Positions 1 through 7,686 of a stretch of DNA of 64,000 nt are shown piece by piece (the stretch's first letter is position 1; the number at the start of each line of letters is the position of its first letter). Under the pieces are notes generated by a model, which made no database searches, had not been told where the DNA came from, and was given only the letters and a program-made list of their open reading frames with translations. Source of the DNA: JAXLXE01 sp046328115 (GTDB lineage: Bacteria; Chloroflexota; UBA6077; JACCZL01); contig JAXLXE010000001.1 of the NCBI GenBank assembly GCA_046328115.1, positions 1,488,001 to 1,552,000 of the forward strand, in the 5' to 3' direction. The translations under genes were made by a program, and so were the position numbers.

Positions 1-54
1 GGCGGCCAGGGCCAGACCAGATGCCAGCGACGCGCGCAGCCGACGCCAGTTCAT
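1..54 (-). CDS. N-terminus of an exported protein, cut by the window edge
   Basis: Only the first 18 codons are inside the window (MNWRRLRASLASGLALAA). A strong ribosome-binding site, GGGGAGGAG, lies about 6 bases before the ATG. The peptide has a basic start (Arg4, Arg5, Arg7) followed by a hydrophobic Ala/Leu stretch, which looks like the beginning of a signal peptide. It follows the P1-type peptidase gene on the same strand after a 64-bp gap, so the two may be cotranscribed. The product cannot be named from 18 residues. Confidence 0.6.
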   Translation of the reverse strand, partial: MNWRRLRASLASGLALAA

Positions 55-118
55 GGGACGCTCCTCCCCGAGCCGATCAGCGGCCCGGCGACGGAGATCA
101 TACCCCCGCGTCCGCGCC

Positions 119-1072
119 TCAGGAGACGGAAACCGCGTTCACCACCGCCCGCGCCACCGCGTCTACCGCGGCCGCCCCAAGCGCCGCCAGGGGCATGGCC
201 GACTGGTGTGCGCCCGTTGCCAGGGAGAACAGCGTGTCGCCGTCGTACGGCGTGTGGCAGGGCCGGATGGCCAGCGCCAGCCCGTCGTGCGCCACGGTCG
301 CCAGCCAGCTCGCGTCCGCCTTGGAGAGCGCCGCGTCCGTGGCCACCACGCCGATGGTGGTGTTGCCACCCAGCGCCGCGGGCTGGGCGCGGGGCGGATC
401 CAGGTACACCCCCTGCCCCAGGAATTGGCCAGTGGCTGGGTCGCGCGCGCCGGCCAGGATCCGGCCGGACGACGGATCTACCACGTCGCCGTACGCGTTC
501 ACCGCGATCAGCGCCGCCACCACCGTGCCGTCCGCCAGGCGCGTGCTGGCGGTGCCGATGCCGCCCGGCATCGCGGCGTCGCGGCCGGCGCCCTTGCCCA
601 CCGTGGCGCCCGTGCCCGCGCCCACGCGGCCGACGGCAACGGATGACGCGCTGGCCGATTCGCACGCGGCAAGCCCCGCCGCCGCGTCTGGCCGCGCCCG
701 CGGATCGCCCTGCAGCAGGTCGAACAGCACCGCGCCGACCACGATCGGCACGACTAGCCTGGCCTCTGGTGGACCCACCGGGAAGCCCTGACCGCGCGAC
801 TCCAGGAAGCGCATCACACCCGCCGCCGCGTCCAGGCCGTAGGCGCTGCCGCCCGTGAGCAGGACGGCGTCCACTCGGTTGACACGGTTCTCTGGTCGGA
901 GCAGGTCCGTCTCGCGCGTGCCCGGCGAGCCGCCGCGCACGCTCACGCCGCCAACGGTGGCCTCAGGGCCCGCCGCCGGGCACAGGACCACCGTGCAGCC
1001 CGTCCGGCCGACGGCATCCGTGTAATGGCCGACGCGCAGCCCCGCCACATCCACGATCGACCCGCCAGCCAT
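119..1072 (-). CDS. P1 family peptidase (DmpA/S58 type)
   Basis: 317-aa protein of the DmpA-like N-terminal-nucleophile family, which cleaves itself into two chains and removes N-terminal residues or acts on beta-peptides and amides. Family signatures are clear: an N-terminal IVDVAGLRVGH strand, the LTGGSAYGLDAA motif, the glycine-rich GRVGAGTGATVGK segment, and GGIGTAS followed by VAALIAVNAYGDV. The Thr of GGIGTAS is the expected nucleophile created by self-cleavage. I chose the ATG giving MAGGSIVDVAG, because the family starts close to IVDV; an upstream in-frame start would add 17 residues unlike the family. No signal peptide is visible, so it is probably cytoplasmic. The substrate is unknown. 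Confidence 0.85.
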   Translation of the reverse strand: MAGGSIVDVAGLRVGHYTDAVGRTGCTVVLCPAAGPEATVGGVSVRGGSPGTRETDLLRPENRVNRVDAVLLTGGSAYGLDAAAGVMRFLESRGQGFPVGPPEARLVVPIVVGAVLFDLLQGDPRARPDAAAGLAACESASASSVAVGRVGAGTGATVGKGAGRDAAMPGGIGTASTRLADGTVVAALIAVNAYGDVVDPSSGRILAGARDPATGQFLGQGVYLDPPRAQPAALGGNTTIGVVATDAALSKADASWLATVAHDGLALAIRPCHTPYDGDTLFSLATGAHQSAMPLAALGAAAVDAVARAVVNAVSVS

Positions 1073-1090
1073 GCCGCCAGGATACACCGT

Positions 1091-1137
1091 GGCGGTAAGG
1101 CACCCACCGCGGCGGCAAGGCACCCACGAGGGGTGCC
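1091..1137. repeat. Two 20-bp tandem units ending in a small hairpin
   Basis: Two near-identical 20-bp units (GGCGG[T/C]AAGGCACCCAC...) lie end to end just upstream of the peptidase start. The second unit runs into a perfect hairpin, GGCACCC-ACGAG-GGGTGCC (1119-1137). Short palindromic units like this are often scattered between genes as REP-like repeats. Only this one place was noticed in the window. Confidence 0.5.
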
Positions 1138-1228
1138 CCTACGGGCGGTGCTTACCTTTCCGTGAGCACGGCATCCCCTAGAATCCCCAGTAGCACACAG
1201 GTACTCAGGCACACAGGGGACACTTCAC

Positions 1229-1642
1229 ATGATCGATCTTGGGGAGTTCGCGGAGCCCATCAACGTCGCCATCACCGAGGGCTCGCCCTGCCTCGTGGCC
1301 ACGGCCACGAAAGACGGCGCGCCCAGCCTGTCCTACAAGGGCAGCGTCATGGTGTTCGATTCCACCCGCCTGGCCTTCTGGGAGCGGGCCCACGGCGAGA
1401 CGCTGCGCCACATCAAGGAGAACCCCCAGGTGGCGGTCTTCTATCGGAATCGCGAGCGCCAGCTCCAGCTACGGTTCCACGGACGGGCGACGCTGCACGA
1501 GAGCGGCCCGGTGCGCGACCAGATCATGGCCAGGACCGTCCAGGGCGAGCTAGACCGCGACCCCGAGCGCAAGGGCATAGGCGTCATGATCGAGGTGGAC
1601 CGGGTCACCGTGCCCGGACGGGGAGACCTCCAGACCCGCTGA
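1229..1642 (+). CDS. Pyridoxamine 5'-phosphate oxidase-fold (FMN-binding split barrel) protein
   Basis: 137-aa single-domain protein of the PPOX/split-barrel type, a fold that binds FMN, F420 or haem. Visible family features are the start (INVAITEGSPCLVATATKDG), the strand GSVMVFDSTRLAFW, and ETLRHIKENPQVAVFYRNRE followed by LRFHGRATL. The length is typical for a stand-alone domain. The ATG follows the short spacer GGGGACACTTCAC. It ends 7 bp before the glycosylase gene on the same strand, so the two probably form an operon. The cofactor and substrate cannot be decided from sequence alone. Confidence 0.8.
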   Translation: MIDLGEFAEPINVAITEGSPCLVATATKDGAPSLSYKGSVMVFDSTRLAFWERAHGETLRHIKENPQVAVFYRNRERQLQLRFHGRATLHESGPVRDQIMARTVQGELDRDPERKGIGVMIEVDRVTVPGRGDLQTR

Positions 1643-1649
1643 CATCCTC

Positions 1650-2318
1650 GTGTCTAGGCAGTCAGGGGCGGGCGGACGGACGGCCGCGAATCGTGAAGAG
1701 GCCATTACGGGCCTCCACGCCCGCATCCTGGCGTGCCGCGCGTGCCACCAAGCCGGCCACCTGCCCGGCGAGCTGGGAGATGCCACGCCCATCCGGCACG
1801 TCTGGTCGCCGCGCCAGCGGACCATGATCGTGGGCCAGGCACCCGGGCTTCAGACCCAGCTCAAGGGATTCCACTTCGCCGGACCCGGCGGGCGGCTGCT
1901 GGGCGCCTGGCTGGCGCGAGCCGGCTATCCCGCCGAAGGGTGGCGGGAGCACTGCTACGTCACCTCGCTGACACGCTGCTTCCCCGGCAAGGCGCCAGGC
2001 GGCCGTGGCGACCGCCGACCCTCCCCTGCCGAGCTGGCGCTGTGCGAGCCACACCTGGCCGCCGAGCTGGAGCTGGTGAAGCCCGCCGTCATCCTGCCCG
2101 TGGGCACCATGGCGATCGAACGGTTCCTGGGACGGGTGGCCCTGGGCGACGTGGTGGGCACGGTTGCACGCTACACCCGCGACGGCCAGGAGACGCCTGT
2201 GATCCCGCTGCCGCATCCCTCCGGCGTGAGCCGCTGGCTCAACGACGCCGCGAACCGCGCCCGGGTGGAGGAGGCCCTGACCCACCTGGCCAGCCTGCGC
2301 GCCCGCCACAACCTGTAG
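1650..2318 (+). CDS. Uracil-DNA glycosylase superfamily protein, family-4-like
   Basis: 222-aa DNA-repair enzyme candidate that would excise uracil from DNA. Motif A appears as GQAPG (residues 62-66; GEAPG in classical family 4) and motif B as LPHPSG (187-192). Four cysteines fit the 4Fe-4S ligands of family 4: Cys29 and Cys32 (CRAC), Cys110 (TRCFPGK) and Cys132 (LALCEPHL). The Glu-to-Gln change in motif A and the HPSG form of motif B differ from textbook enzymes, so catalysis may differ. The start is GTG; no clear ribosome-binding site was seen, and translation may be coupled to the gene 7 bp upstream. A short N-terminal extension before ILACRAC is not conserved in the family. Confidence 0.8.
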   Translation: MSRQSGAGGRTAANREEAITGLHARILACRACHQAGHLPGELGDATPIRHVWSPRQRTMIVGQAPGLQTQLKGFHFAGPGGRLLGAWLARAGYPAEGWREHCYVTSLTRCFPGKAPGGRGDRRPSPAELALCEPHLAAELELVKPAVILPVGTMAIERFLGRVALGDVVGTVARYTRDGQETPVIPLPHPSGVSRWLNDAANRARVEEALTHLASLRARHNL

Positions 2319-2489
2319 CGGCGCTCCACGTGGGTGCCGTCCTGGCCCAGCCGCCCGGCCTCCATCGCGATCACCGCCATTTCGCCGCACAGGCCGGGGT
2401 AGCGCGGCTGCTTGCCAGCCGCTTGTCGAAGAGCTGTCGCCCATCGCGATAGCCCCCCATTGCGCCGCATCGGCCGCGGTGAGAGACGC

Positions 2490-2704
2490 GAAAACCGTGT
2501 GTCATTTGTGTATGCCGGATGCGTGACAAAACTGCCAAAAGTGCCGAAAGTTGGGGATGAACGGGACACGAGGGACCAAAGGGACGTAAAGGACCGAGGC
2601 GCCGCGTCGGATTATTCGCAATGATGCGCTCTAGTATCGCGTCGACCTGCGCCCACGGTGGCGACGTATGTGTTCTTGGTGACAAAAGTCCCCGTCGCGG
2701 GTGA
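2490..2704 (+). repeat. Dispersed intergenic element, copy 1, with 9-nt periodicity
   Basis: This stretch lies in the 658-bp gap between the glycosylase and MBL genes and resembles, in the same internal order, the minus strand of about 14813-15060. Shared landmarks are a TGTGT...CCGG...GCGTGACAAAA block near 2498-2531 and a GCCCACGGTG...TTGGTGACAAAA block near 2652-2687. Between them, 2523-2598 is built of 9-base units such as GTGACAAAA, CTGCCAAAA and GTGCCGAAA, then GGGACACGA, GGGACCAAA and GGGACGTAA. A tiny frame (2621-2704, 27 codons) ends with GDKSPRRG; copy 2 has GDKTPRLRL in the matching frame. No function is known to me. Confidence 0.5.
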
Positions 2705-2861
2705 GCGCGGCACGGAGGCGCGAGCGGGAGCCGTCGGGGCGGAGGGGTCGGTGCTTGCGATTCTTCCATCACTCCCATACCGGTTCTATGCCGCGGCGAC
2801 GGTCTCCGCGTCACGCCAGAACCGCGCACACCTGTCGGCAGGGCGACCCGGTCCTGGACCA

Positions 2862-2901
2862 GGACTAGTTCCAGGCCCATGGGAGGGCCTGGAACTAGTC
2901 C
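2862..2901. terminator. Perfect 17-bp inverted repeat between convergent genes
   Basis: The arms GGACTAGTTCCAGGCCC and GGGCCTGGAACTAGTCC pair perfectly around a 6-base loop (ATGGGA). It lies between the glycosylase gene (plus) and the MBL gene (minus), which converge here, so a bidirectional terminator is the natural reading. There is no T-run after either arm, so intrinsic termination is not certain. An element end or protein-binding palindrome is the alternative. Confidence 0.5.
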
Positions 2902-2976
2902 AGCGAGCCTGAACGTGCCGCCCTGGCCCGGCGTCTCGCAATCTCGGAAGCGCCGCAATCACCCAGCCGTCTCGCG

Positions 2977-3723
2977 CTACGATCCCGAGCCGGGCGACCC
3001 CAGTACCCGCCGCATCACCAGGTTCAAGTCGCGCAACGCCCGGCCGCCATCCCCGATGAACGTGGACCCGTGCATCACCGCCAGCGTCGTGGGCTCCAGG
3101 TCCGCCAGACCGTGCAGGATCCGCCCCGTCTCCGTCGTGTAGGGCATCACGTGGGCGAACGGCCCAGCCTGCAGGCCAACCAGGGTCTCTTCCGCCCGTT
3201 CCACGACGCTACTGTGGGTCAGCGGCTCAACGTCGCCGTACTGCAGGAACAGGTCGGAGCAGAGCAGCGTTCGGGTGGTCTCCTCGAACAGCAGACCGGC
3301 CTCCCAACAGTGCGGCACGTGCGGCGTCTGGCGGAAGCGGAAGCGGCGGGCGCCCGTGGTCAGCACCTCATCCTCCACCATGCCGCGGGCCGGCCGACTG
3401 GCAAAGTCGTTCACGCTCACCATCGCCCCGAGTTTGCTGCACACCGCCTCGGCGGCCGGCGCCGTGGCCAGCCACTCGTTGAGCGAGCCGCACTCGTCGG
3501 CCTCAAAGTGGCTGAAGCCGATCCAGCGGATGCTGGCCGGATCCAGCACCCTGGCGACGGCATCGCGAACCTCGGCGAACATCGCACGGCCGCCCGTGTG
3601 GAACAGGAGCGGCTCATGGTCGCGAACCAGGAACTGGCAGAACGGGAGCTTCACCTGGGGGACGTAGGTGGCGATGCGGAAGACATCGGGGGCAATCTCA
3701 TCGACGGTCGTGTTGGTGGGCAC
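2977..3723 (-). CDS. MBL-fold metallo-hydrolase, ODP/flavodiiron-like
   Basis: 248-aa beta-lactamase-fold protein of the oxygen-binding diiron (ODP) subgroup, related to the N-terminal domain of flavodiiron proteins. The diiron-type motif HFEADECG is present (His72, Glu74, Asp76, Glu77), followed by TPHVPHCWEAG, LLCSDLFLQYGD and a late MHGSTF. No flavodoxin domain follows, so it is a stand-alone ODP-like protein. I chose the GTG at VPTNTTVDEI because GAGAGG lies just upstream and the family normally begins near DEI.PDVFRI; the longer frame would cross the operator region. It is divergent from the TetR gene, which probably controls it. The substrate is unknown. Confidence 0.75.
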   Translation of the reverse strand: MPTNTTVDEIAPDVFRIATYVPQVKLPFCQFLVRDHEPLLFHTGGRAMFAEVRDAVARVLDPASIRWIGFSHFEADECGSLNEWLATAPAAEAVCSKLGAMVSVNDFASRPARGMVEDEVLTTGARRFRFRQTPHVPHCWEAGLLFEETTRTLLCSDLFLQYGDVEPLTHSSVVERAEETLVGLQAGPFAHVMPYTTETGRILHGLADLEPTTLAVMHGSTFIGDGGRALRDLNLVMRRVLGSPGSGS

Positions 3724-3760
3724 GATCAGACCTCTCTCGTCCGAAGTTGGATCTCGGTGA

Positions 3761-3777
3761 TCAGTGCTGTACACTGA
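3761..3777. promoter_or_regulatory. Candidate TetR operator
   Basis: A 17-bp palindrome, TCAGTG-CTGTA-CACTGA, with perfect 6-bp arms sits in the 86-bp gap between the divergent MBL and TetR genes. Operators of this size and position are typical for TetR regulators that repress themselves and a divergent target. Assignment rests on position and symmetry only. Confidence 0.5.
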
Positions 3778-3809
3778 CTCCACAGCGAGCCTACCACGCG
3801 CGGAGCAGC

Positions 3810-4529
3810 ATGTCAATACTCAATGATCACGCTTGTTCATCGACTGAGGCCGGGGCGTCGTCGGGCGGGGAGGTTGAGGCTCCCGCGTCGGCGTCCCAGC
3901 CGGCGCCTGCCCGCAAGCTCCGCCTCAAGGTGCGGGCCGAGCGGATGGGCGAGACCCGCCAGCGCATCGCACGCGCCGCCTACGAGCTACACGCCTCCGT
4001 AGGCCCGGCTCGGACCACCATCAGCGCCATCGCCGAGCGGGCGGGGGTGCAGCGGCTGACGGTGTACAAGCACTTCCCGGACGACCGCGAGATCGTCCAG
4101 GCCTGCACGGCGTACCACCGGCAGATCGACCCGCCGCCGGATCCAGCCGCCTGGCGCCCGATCGCCGACCCCGAGGCGCGACTGCGCCAGGGGCTGGCGG
4201 AGGTGTACGCGTACTACCGCCGCAACGAGAGCCTGCTCAGCAACATCGAGCGCGACGTCCCGCGGGTCCTGGAGCAGCTAGGCAACCCACCGCCGCCTGG
4301 CCTCAAGACGTTCCTGGAGCTCCCCCAGCGCTGGCACGCCGCCCTCGCCGAAGCCTGGACAGAGCCCACCGCCGCATCCCCCATCCACCACGCCGCCCTG
4401 GCCCTGGCCATCGAATTCACCACCTGGCGCACCCTCGCCCGCGGCCAGGCCCGGCCCCTGGACGACCCCCAGGTCGCCGACCTGATGACCACCCTCATCC
4501 GCTGCGCCGCCCAGCCGCACCCGCGATAA
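3810..4529 (+). CDS. TetR/AcrR family transcriptional regulator
   Basis: 239-aa regulator. After a 45-residue low-complexity N-terminal tail, the TetR DNA-binding domain runs from about residue 46 to 95. Its helix-turn-helix (TTISAIAERAGVQRLTVYKHFPDD, about 69-92; quoted here in segments TTISAIAERAG and VQRLTVYKHFPDD) ends in the signature VYKHF. The C-terminal half should be the ligand and dimer domain. I chose the ATG at MSILNDHACS, preceded by GCGGAG; the alternative upstream start would overlap the operator palindrome. It is transcribed away from the MBL hydrolase, its likely target. The inducer is unknown. Confidence 0.85.
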   Translation: MSILNDHACSSTEAGASSGGEVEAPASASQPAPARKLRLKVRAERMGETRQRIARAAYELHASVGPARTTISAIAERAGVQRLTVYKHFPDDREIVQACTAYHRQIDPPPDPAAWRPIADPEARLRQGLAEVYAYYRRNESLLSNIERDVPRVLEQLGNPPPPGLKTFLELPQRWHAALAEAWTEPTAASPIHHAALALAIEFTTWRTLARGQARPLDDPQVADLMTTLIRCAAQPHPR

Positions 4530-4850
4530 CCCGCGCCGCCACCCACGAGCACGCGACGAACAGACAAGGACCCTCCGCTCCGCCGACCGTCCATGATCGC
4601 GTCAGCCCGGACCTTACCCCGCGGCTCCCCGCATCACAATGGCGATCCGGCTGCTCGGCCGTGCGCCTCTGTATCACTGAGTCAGGCTCCGTCCATCCGG
4701 AGTGATACGGAGCGCAGCGAGGTATGTAGCCCGCACTCCGAGTGCGATCCTCCGCCCCGCGCACATGCGTCCGTCACCGCTCACAAGCGCGGAGTCGCAT
4801 CCCCCGCGCTGCAATCCCTTGTTCGGATTGGTGACCGCGCAGACGACAGA
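4530..4850. other. Gap without a recognisable gene
   Basis: Between the TetR gene and the IS21 remnant I see no supportable coding region, tRNA or clear terminator. There are short symmetric stretches, for example TATCACT...AGTGATA near 4672-4707, and repeated CACTCCGAGTGCGAT / GGAGTCGCAT-like segments near 4733-4800. It may be scar sequence from the deletion that truncated the IS21 element to the right. Confidence 0.4.
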
Positions 4851-4854
4851 GAGA

Positions 4855-4997
4855 CGGCGCTGGTGCTGTTGGACGTAGGCGGCCACGGTGTTCGGCGCCA
4901 GGCCCGTGCCGCGCGCGATGGCCCGGATGCTCTGGCCGGCGGCGTGGCGCCGAACGATCTCTTCGATGCGCATGAAGTGCACCTCCCGATAGGCCAT
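4855..4997 (-). pseudogene. IS21-family transposase (istA) fragment, N-terminus only
   Basis: The first ~45 residues read as an IS21 IstA start: MAYREVHFMRIEEIVRRH followed by the helix-turn-helix QSIRAIARGTGLAPNTVAAYV. A good ribosome-binding site (GAGGAGGA) precedes the ATG. After roughly residue 48 the sequence no longer resembles a transposase, and the DDE catalytic region is absent. The fragment is transcribed away from the terminal repeats at 5083-5166, which is the normal IS21 arrangement. This is therefore the istA-proximal end of an element whose remainder has been deleted. Confidence 0.7.
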
Positions 4998-5082
4998 CCG
5001 GTCCTCCTCGACGCGAGGGCAAGTCAAGACCGGAACGACCGAACTGGGGGCCCGCGAGAGTCGCTCACGCCCAGTGGCGTGG

Positions 5083-5166
5083 TGGCTCAATGTTCTTGGC
5101 GATCGCCTGGCTCAATGTTTCTGGAGATCTCCTGCCCACCTGGCTCAATCTTTGTGGAGATCTACA
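5083..5166. repeat. Terminal repeats of the truncated IS21-type element
   Basis: Three imperfect direct copies start at 5083, 5108 and 5141, each beginning TGGCTCAAT and continuing as TTTCTGGAGATCT or a variant. IS21 elements typically carry multiple internal repeats at their ends. Read on the minus strand, the outermost copy begins TGTAGATC, comparable with the TGTTGATT and TGTCGATT ends of the complete element to the right. The inferred terminus is base 5166, 37 bp from the first CRISPR repeat. Confidence 0.65.
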
Positions 5167-5203
5167 CGCTCCTCGGCCAGATCCGCCAGATCAAGGATGA
5201 GGA

Positions 5204-5732
5204 GTTTCAATCCTCACCCGATCTGATGATCGGGTGCCACCGCCGCCGTGGATCTCCGGCGGGACCGGGCCGTGTTTCAATCCTCACCCGATCTGATGAT
5301 CGGGTGCCACACCGGTCGGCTGTCCATCTATGCCGATGGTGCAGTTTCAATCCTCACCCGATCTGATGATCGGGTGCCACGGGGCGGCCGGCGACGTGCT
5401 GCCGGCAGCCACAGTTTCAATCCTCACCCGATCTGATGATCGGGTGCCACTATCGTCCGTGACATTTTGCCGCCAGGGCGACTGGTTTCAATCCTCACCC
5501 GATCTGATGATCGGGTGCCACATTCGCGACCGCCTTGCCCGCAGCATCTTTATCGTTTCAATCCTCACCCGATCTGATGATCGGGTGCCACTGGAGGGCC
5601 TGGCGGATGAGTTGACCGACCACCTGTTTCAATCCTCACCCGATCTGATGATCGGGTGCCACCGCCCTTGGCCTCTCGATCGATGACGAGATCGCGTTTC
5701 AATCCTCACCCGATCTGATGATCGGGTGCCAC
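5204..5732 (-). CRISPR. CRISPR fragment: 8 identical 37-bp repeats, 7 spacers of 33-34 bp
   Basis: Repeats start at 5204, 5274, 5344, 5414, 5485, 5555, 5626 and 5696 and look identical. Each begins GTTTCAATCCT, then has a 9-bp stem CACCCGATC / GATCGGGTG around TGAT, and ends CCAC. Read on the minus strand the repeat ends in GATTGAAAC, the common 5' handle of type I-B/I-D and III crRNAs, so I infer minus-strand transcription with the leader expected on the right. No cas gene is in the window. The right edge is cut by an IS21 element 2 bp after the last repeat. The left edge has a spacer-sized 37 bp before the other IS21 terminus. Confidence 0.97.
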
Positions 5733-5848
5733 GGTGTTGATTCTTTCTGAAAACTGACCCACTTTCGCTCTGAAAATTGACCCACCGCTGGGTCAGCAGC
5801 CACACCCTCACGGGACGCTCCCGTGAGGAGGACTGGAGGTTGTTGACC

Positions 5849-7339
5849 ATGGAAGATTGGACCGCGATCCGGGGCCTGCACGCCCGCGGCATGAGCATCC
5901 GCGCCATTGCCCGCAAGCTGGGTATCGCTCGGAACACCGTGCGCTCGGCGCTTGCTCAGACCCACACCCCACGCTACCAGCGGCCGACCCGCCCCAATGC
6001 CAAGCTCGCGTCGTTCGACGAGCAGATTCAGACCTGGTACTTCACCGACGGCTTGATCGGCTCGCGTATCCTGCGTGAGCTCCGGGCCCGTGGCTACTCC
6101 GGCTCGGCCAGCGCGCTCTACGCTCGACTCCAGGCGCTGCGTGCCAGCAGGCCAGCCACCGACCCCAGCGCCAAGGCCACCGTCCGCTTCGAGACCGCGC
6201 CGGGTCACCAGGCTCAGTTCGACTGGTCTCCCTACACCGTCGAGATCGGCGGCCAGCTCACCAGGGTCATCGTCTTTGGCATGACCCTGGGCTACTCCCG
6301 TCGCAAGCACTACACCGCCAACCTCAATGAAACCCAGCCGGCCATCTTCGATGCCATCGAGCACTGCCTGCGCCACTTCGGCGGCGCTCCCAAGGAGCTG
6401 CTGGTGGATAACGCCCGCGCGCTCGTGAGTAGCGCGAGTCCTGCCCGCTTCCACTGGAACGCCCAGTTCCTGGAGCTGTGCGGTCACTACCGCGTCACCC
6501 CGCGGGCCTGCCAACCGTACCGAGCGCGTACCAAAGGAAAAGTCGAGCGGCCGTTCTTCTACCTGGAGCAGCACTTCATCAAAGGGCGTCGCTTCGCCTC
6601 CTTCGCCGACCTGCTCGCCGACCTGGCCACCTTCGAGCGCGATGATCTCGACGTCCGCGTGCACAGCACCACCGGCCAGCGGCCAATCGATCGATTCGCC
6701 GAGGAAGCTGCCCTACTCACCCCGCTGCCAGCCCAGCGCTTCGTCGGCTCCCAGGCACTGACCCGTAAGGCCTCTTGGGATTGCATGATCAGCTTCCGCG
6801 GCAGCCGCTACTCGGTGCCGTCGTCGTACGCCGGCAAGCACGTCTGGCTGCTGGTGCTCCAAGGGACTCGGCTGATCGTGCTCGACCACGGACGCCAGAC
6901 GATCGCCGAGCATCCACTGGCCGAGCGGCCAGGCCAGGTCCTGACCCAGCCAGAGCACTACGCGGCGCTGCAGCGTCGCGGCGCGCGGACGCTGGCGCTG
7001 CTGAGCCAGGAGTTCACCAGAGCGTTTCCGGAGCAGGCCGGTCTGCTGGATCGGCTGACCGCCCAGTACAAGCAGAACGCGGCCGCGCACCTGCGCACGA
7101 TCCTGGAGCTGGCAGCGCTCTACGACGCGGCGGCCATGGTGCACGCTTTCGAGCAGGCGACGCACTACAACACGTACTCAGGGCCGTTCATCCGTGGGAT
7201 CCTGCAGGCCAGCCAGCAGCCGAAGGCCAGCCTGCCGGCGGTGGGGGGCGGGACCGATGGGCGGCTCGGCAGCCACGCCGGGGTGCGGGTGGAGACGGAT
7301 CTCGGGCGGTACCAGCGGACGCTGGAGGCGGCGCAGTGA
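5849..7339 (+). CDS. istA: IS21 family transposase IstA
   Basis: 496-aa DDE transposase of the IS21 family. The N-terminal helix-turn-helix reads GMSIRAIARKLGIARNTVRSAL (in segments GMSIRAIARKLG and IARNTVRSAL). The catalytic core shows FDWSPY (first Asp), LLVDNARA (second Asp) and KGKVERPFFYLEQ (Glu), and a beta-barrel C-terminal region follows. All three catalytic residues are present and the length is normal. I chose the ATG of MEDWTAIRGL, preceded by GGAGG; the earlier in-frame start lies within the terminal repeats. It overlaps istB by GTGA, the usual translational coupling. Confidence 0.92.
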   Translation: MEDWTAIRGLHARGMSIRAIARKLGIARNTVRSALAQTHTPRYQRPTRPNAKLASFDEQIQTWYFTDGLIGSRILRELRARGYSGSASALYARLQALRASRPATDPSAKATVRFETAPGHQAQFDWSPYTVEIGGQLTRVIVFGMTLGYSRRKHYTANLNETQPAIFDAIEHCLRHFGGAPKELLVDNARALVSSASPARFHWNAQFLELCGHYRVTPRACQPYRARTKGKVERPFFYLEQHFIKGRRFASFADLLADLATFERDDLDVRVHSTTGQRPIDRFAEEAALLTPLPAQRFVGSQALTRKASWDCMISFRGSRYSVPSSYAGKHVWLLVLQGTRLIVLDHGRQTIAEHPLAERPGQVLTQPEHYAALQRRGARTLALLSQEFTRAFPEQAGLLDRLTAQYKQNAAAHLRTILELAALYDAAAMVHAFEQATHYNTYSGPFIRGILQASQQPKASLPAVGGGTDGRLGSHAGVRVETDLGRYQRTLEAAQ

Positions 7340-7686
7340 GCCCGCGGCGGGTGCCATTCGTGGCGGTGCCACGGGAGGCGGAGAGCGGGACGCTGAAGGG
7401 CCAGTTGATGAGCCTGGGGCTGCACAGCATGGCGGAGCACTGCGAGCGTGAGGCCGAGCGGGCGGCGGAGGGGGAGACGACCTATGTGACGTACCTGGCG
7501 CGGCTGGTGGAGTTGGAGCTGTCCGAGAAGCTGGATCGGTCGGTGCAGGCGCGGATCAGCCGGGCGCGGTTTCCGATGCAGCGGACGCTGGAGGGGTTCG
7601 ACTTCAGCTTCCAGCCCGGGCTCTCGGCGAGTCGGGTGCGGGAGTTGGGGAATTTGGCGTTTCTGGATCAAGCGAGCCTGTCATGA
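7336..7686 (+). pseudogene. istB: IS21 helper ATPase IstB, N-terminal part (split gene)
   Basis: 116-residue frame that begins with GTG overlapping the istA stop. It carries the IstB N-terminal domain (GTLKGQLMSLGLHSMAEHCE, then YLARLVELELSEKLDRSV, then FDFSFQPGLSASRVRELG). It stops at TGA just before the Walker A region, which continues in another frame as the next entry. Normal IstB is one ~250-aa AAA+ protein that activates IstA and selects targets. The two halves overlap by ATGA. A single-base change, reassembly of the ATPase from two chains, or a programmed shift could explain this; a lost base is simplest. Confidence 0.75.

Noticed and set aside
2371..2958. Minus-strand 195-codon frame in the gap after the glycosylase
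   Set aside because: Composition is low-complexity Arg/Pro-rich, it crosses the 9-nt array, and shows no known domain.
4593..5686. Plus-strand frames running through the CRISPR repeats
   Set aside because: They repeat the translated 37-bp unit (QSSPDLMIGCH) and have no coding support; the CRISPR explains them.
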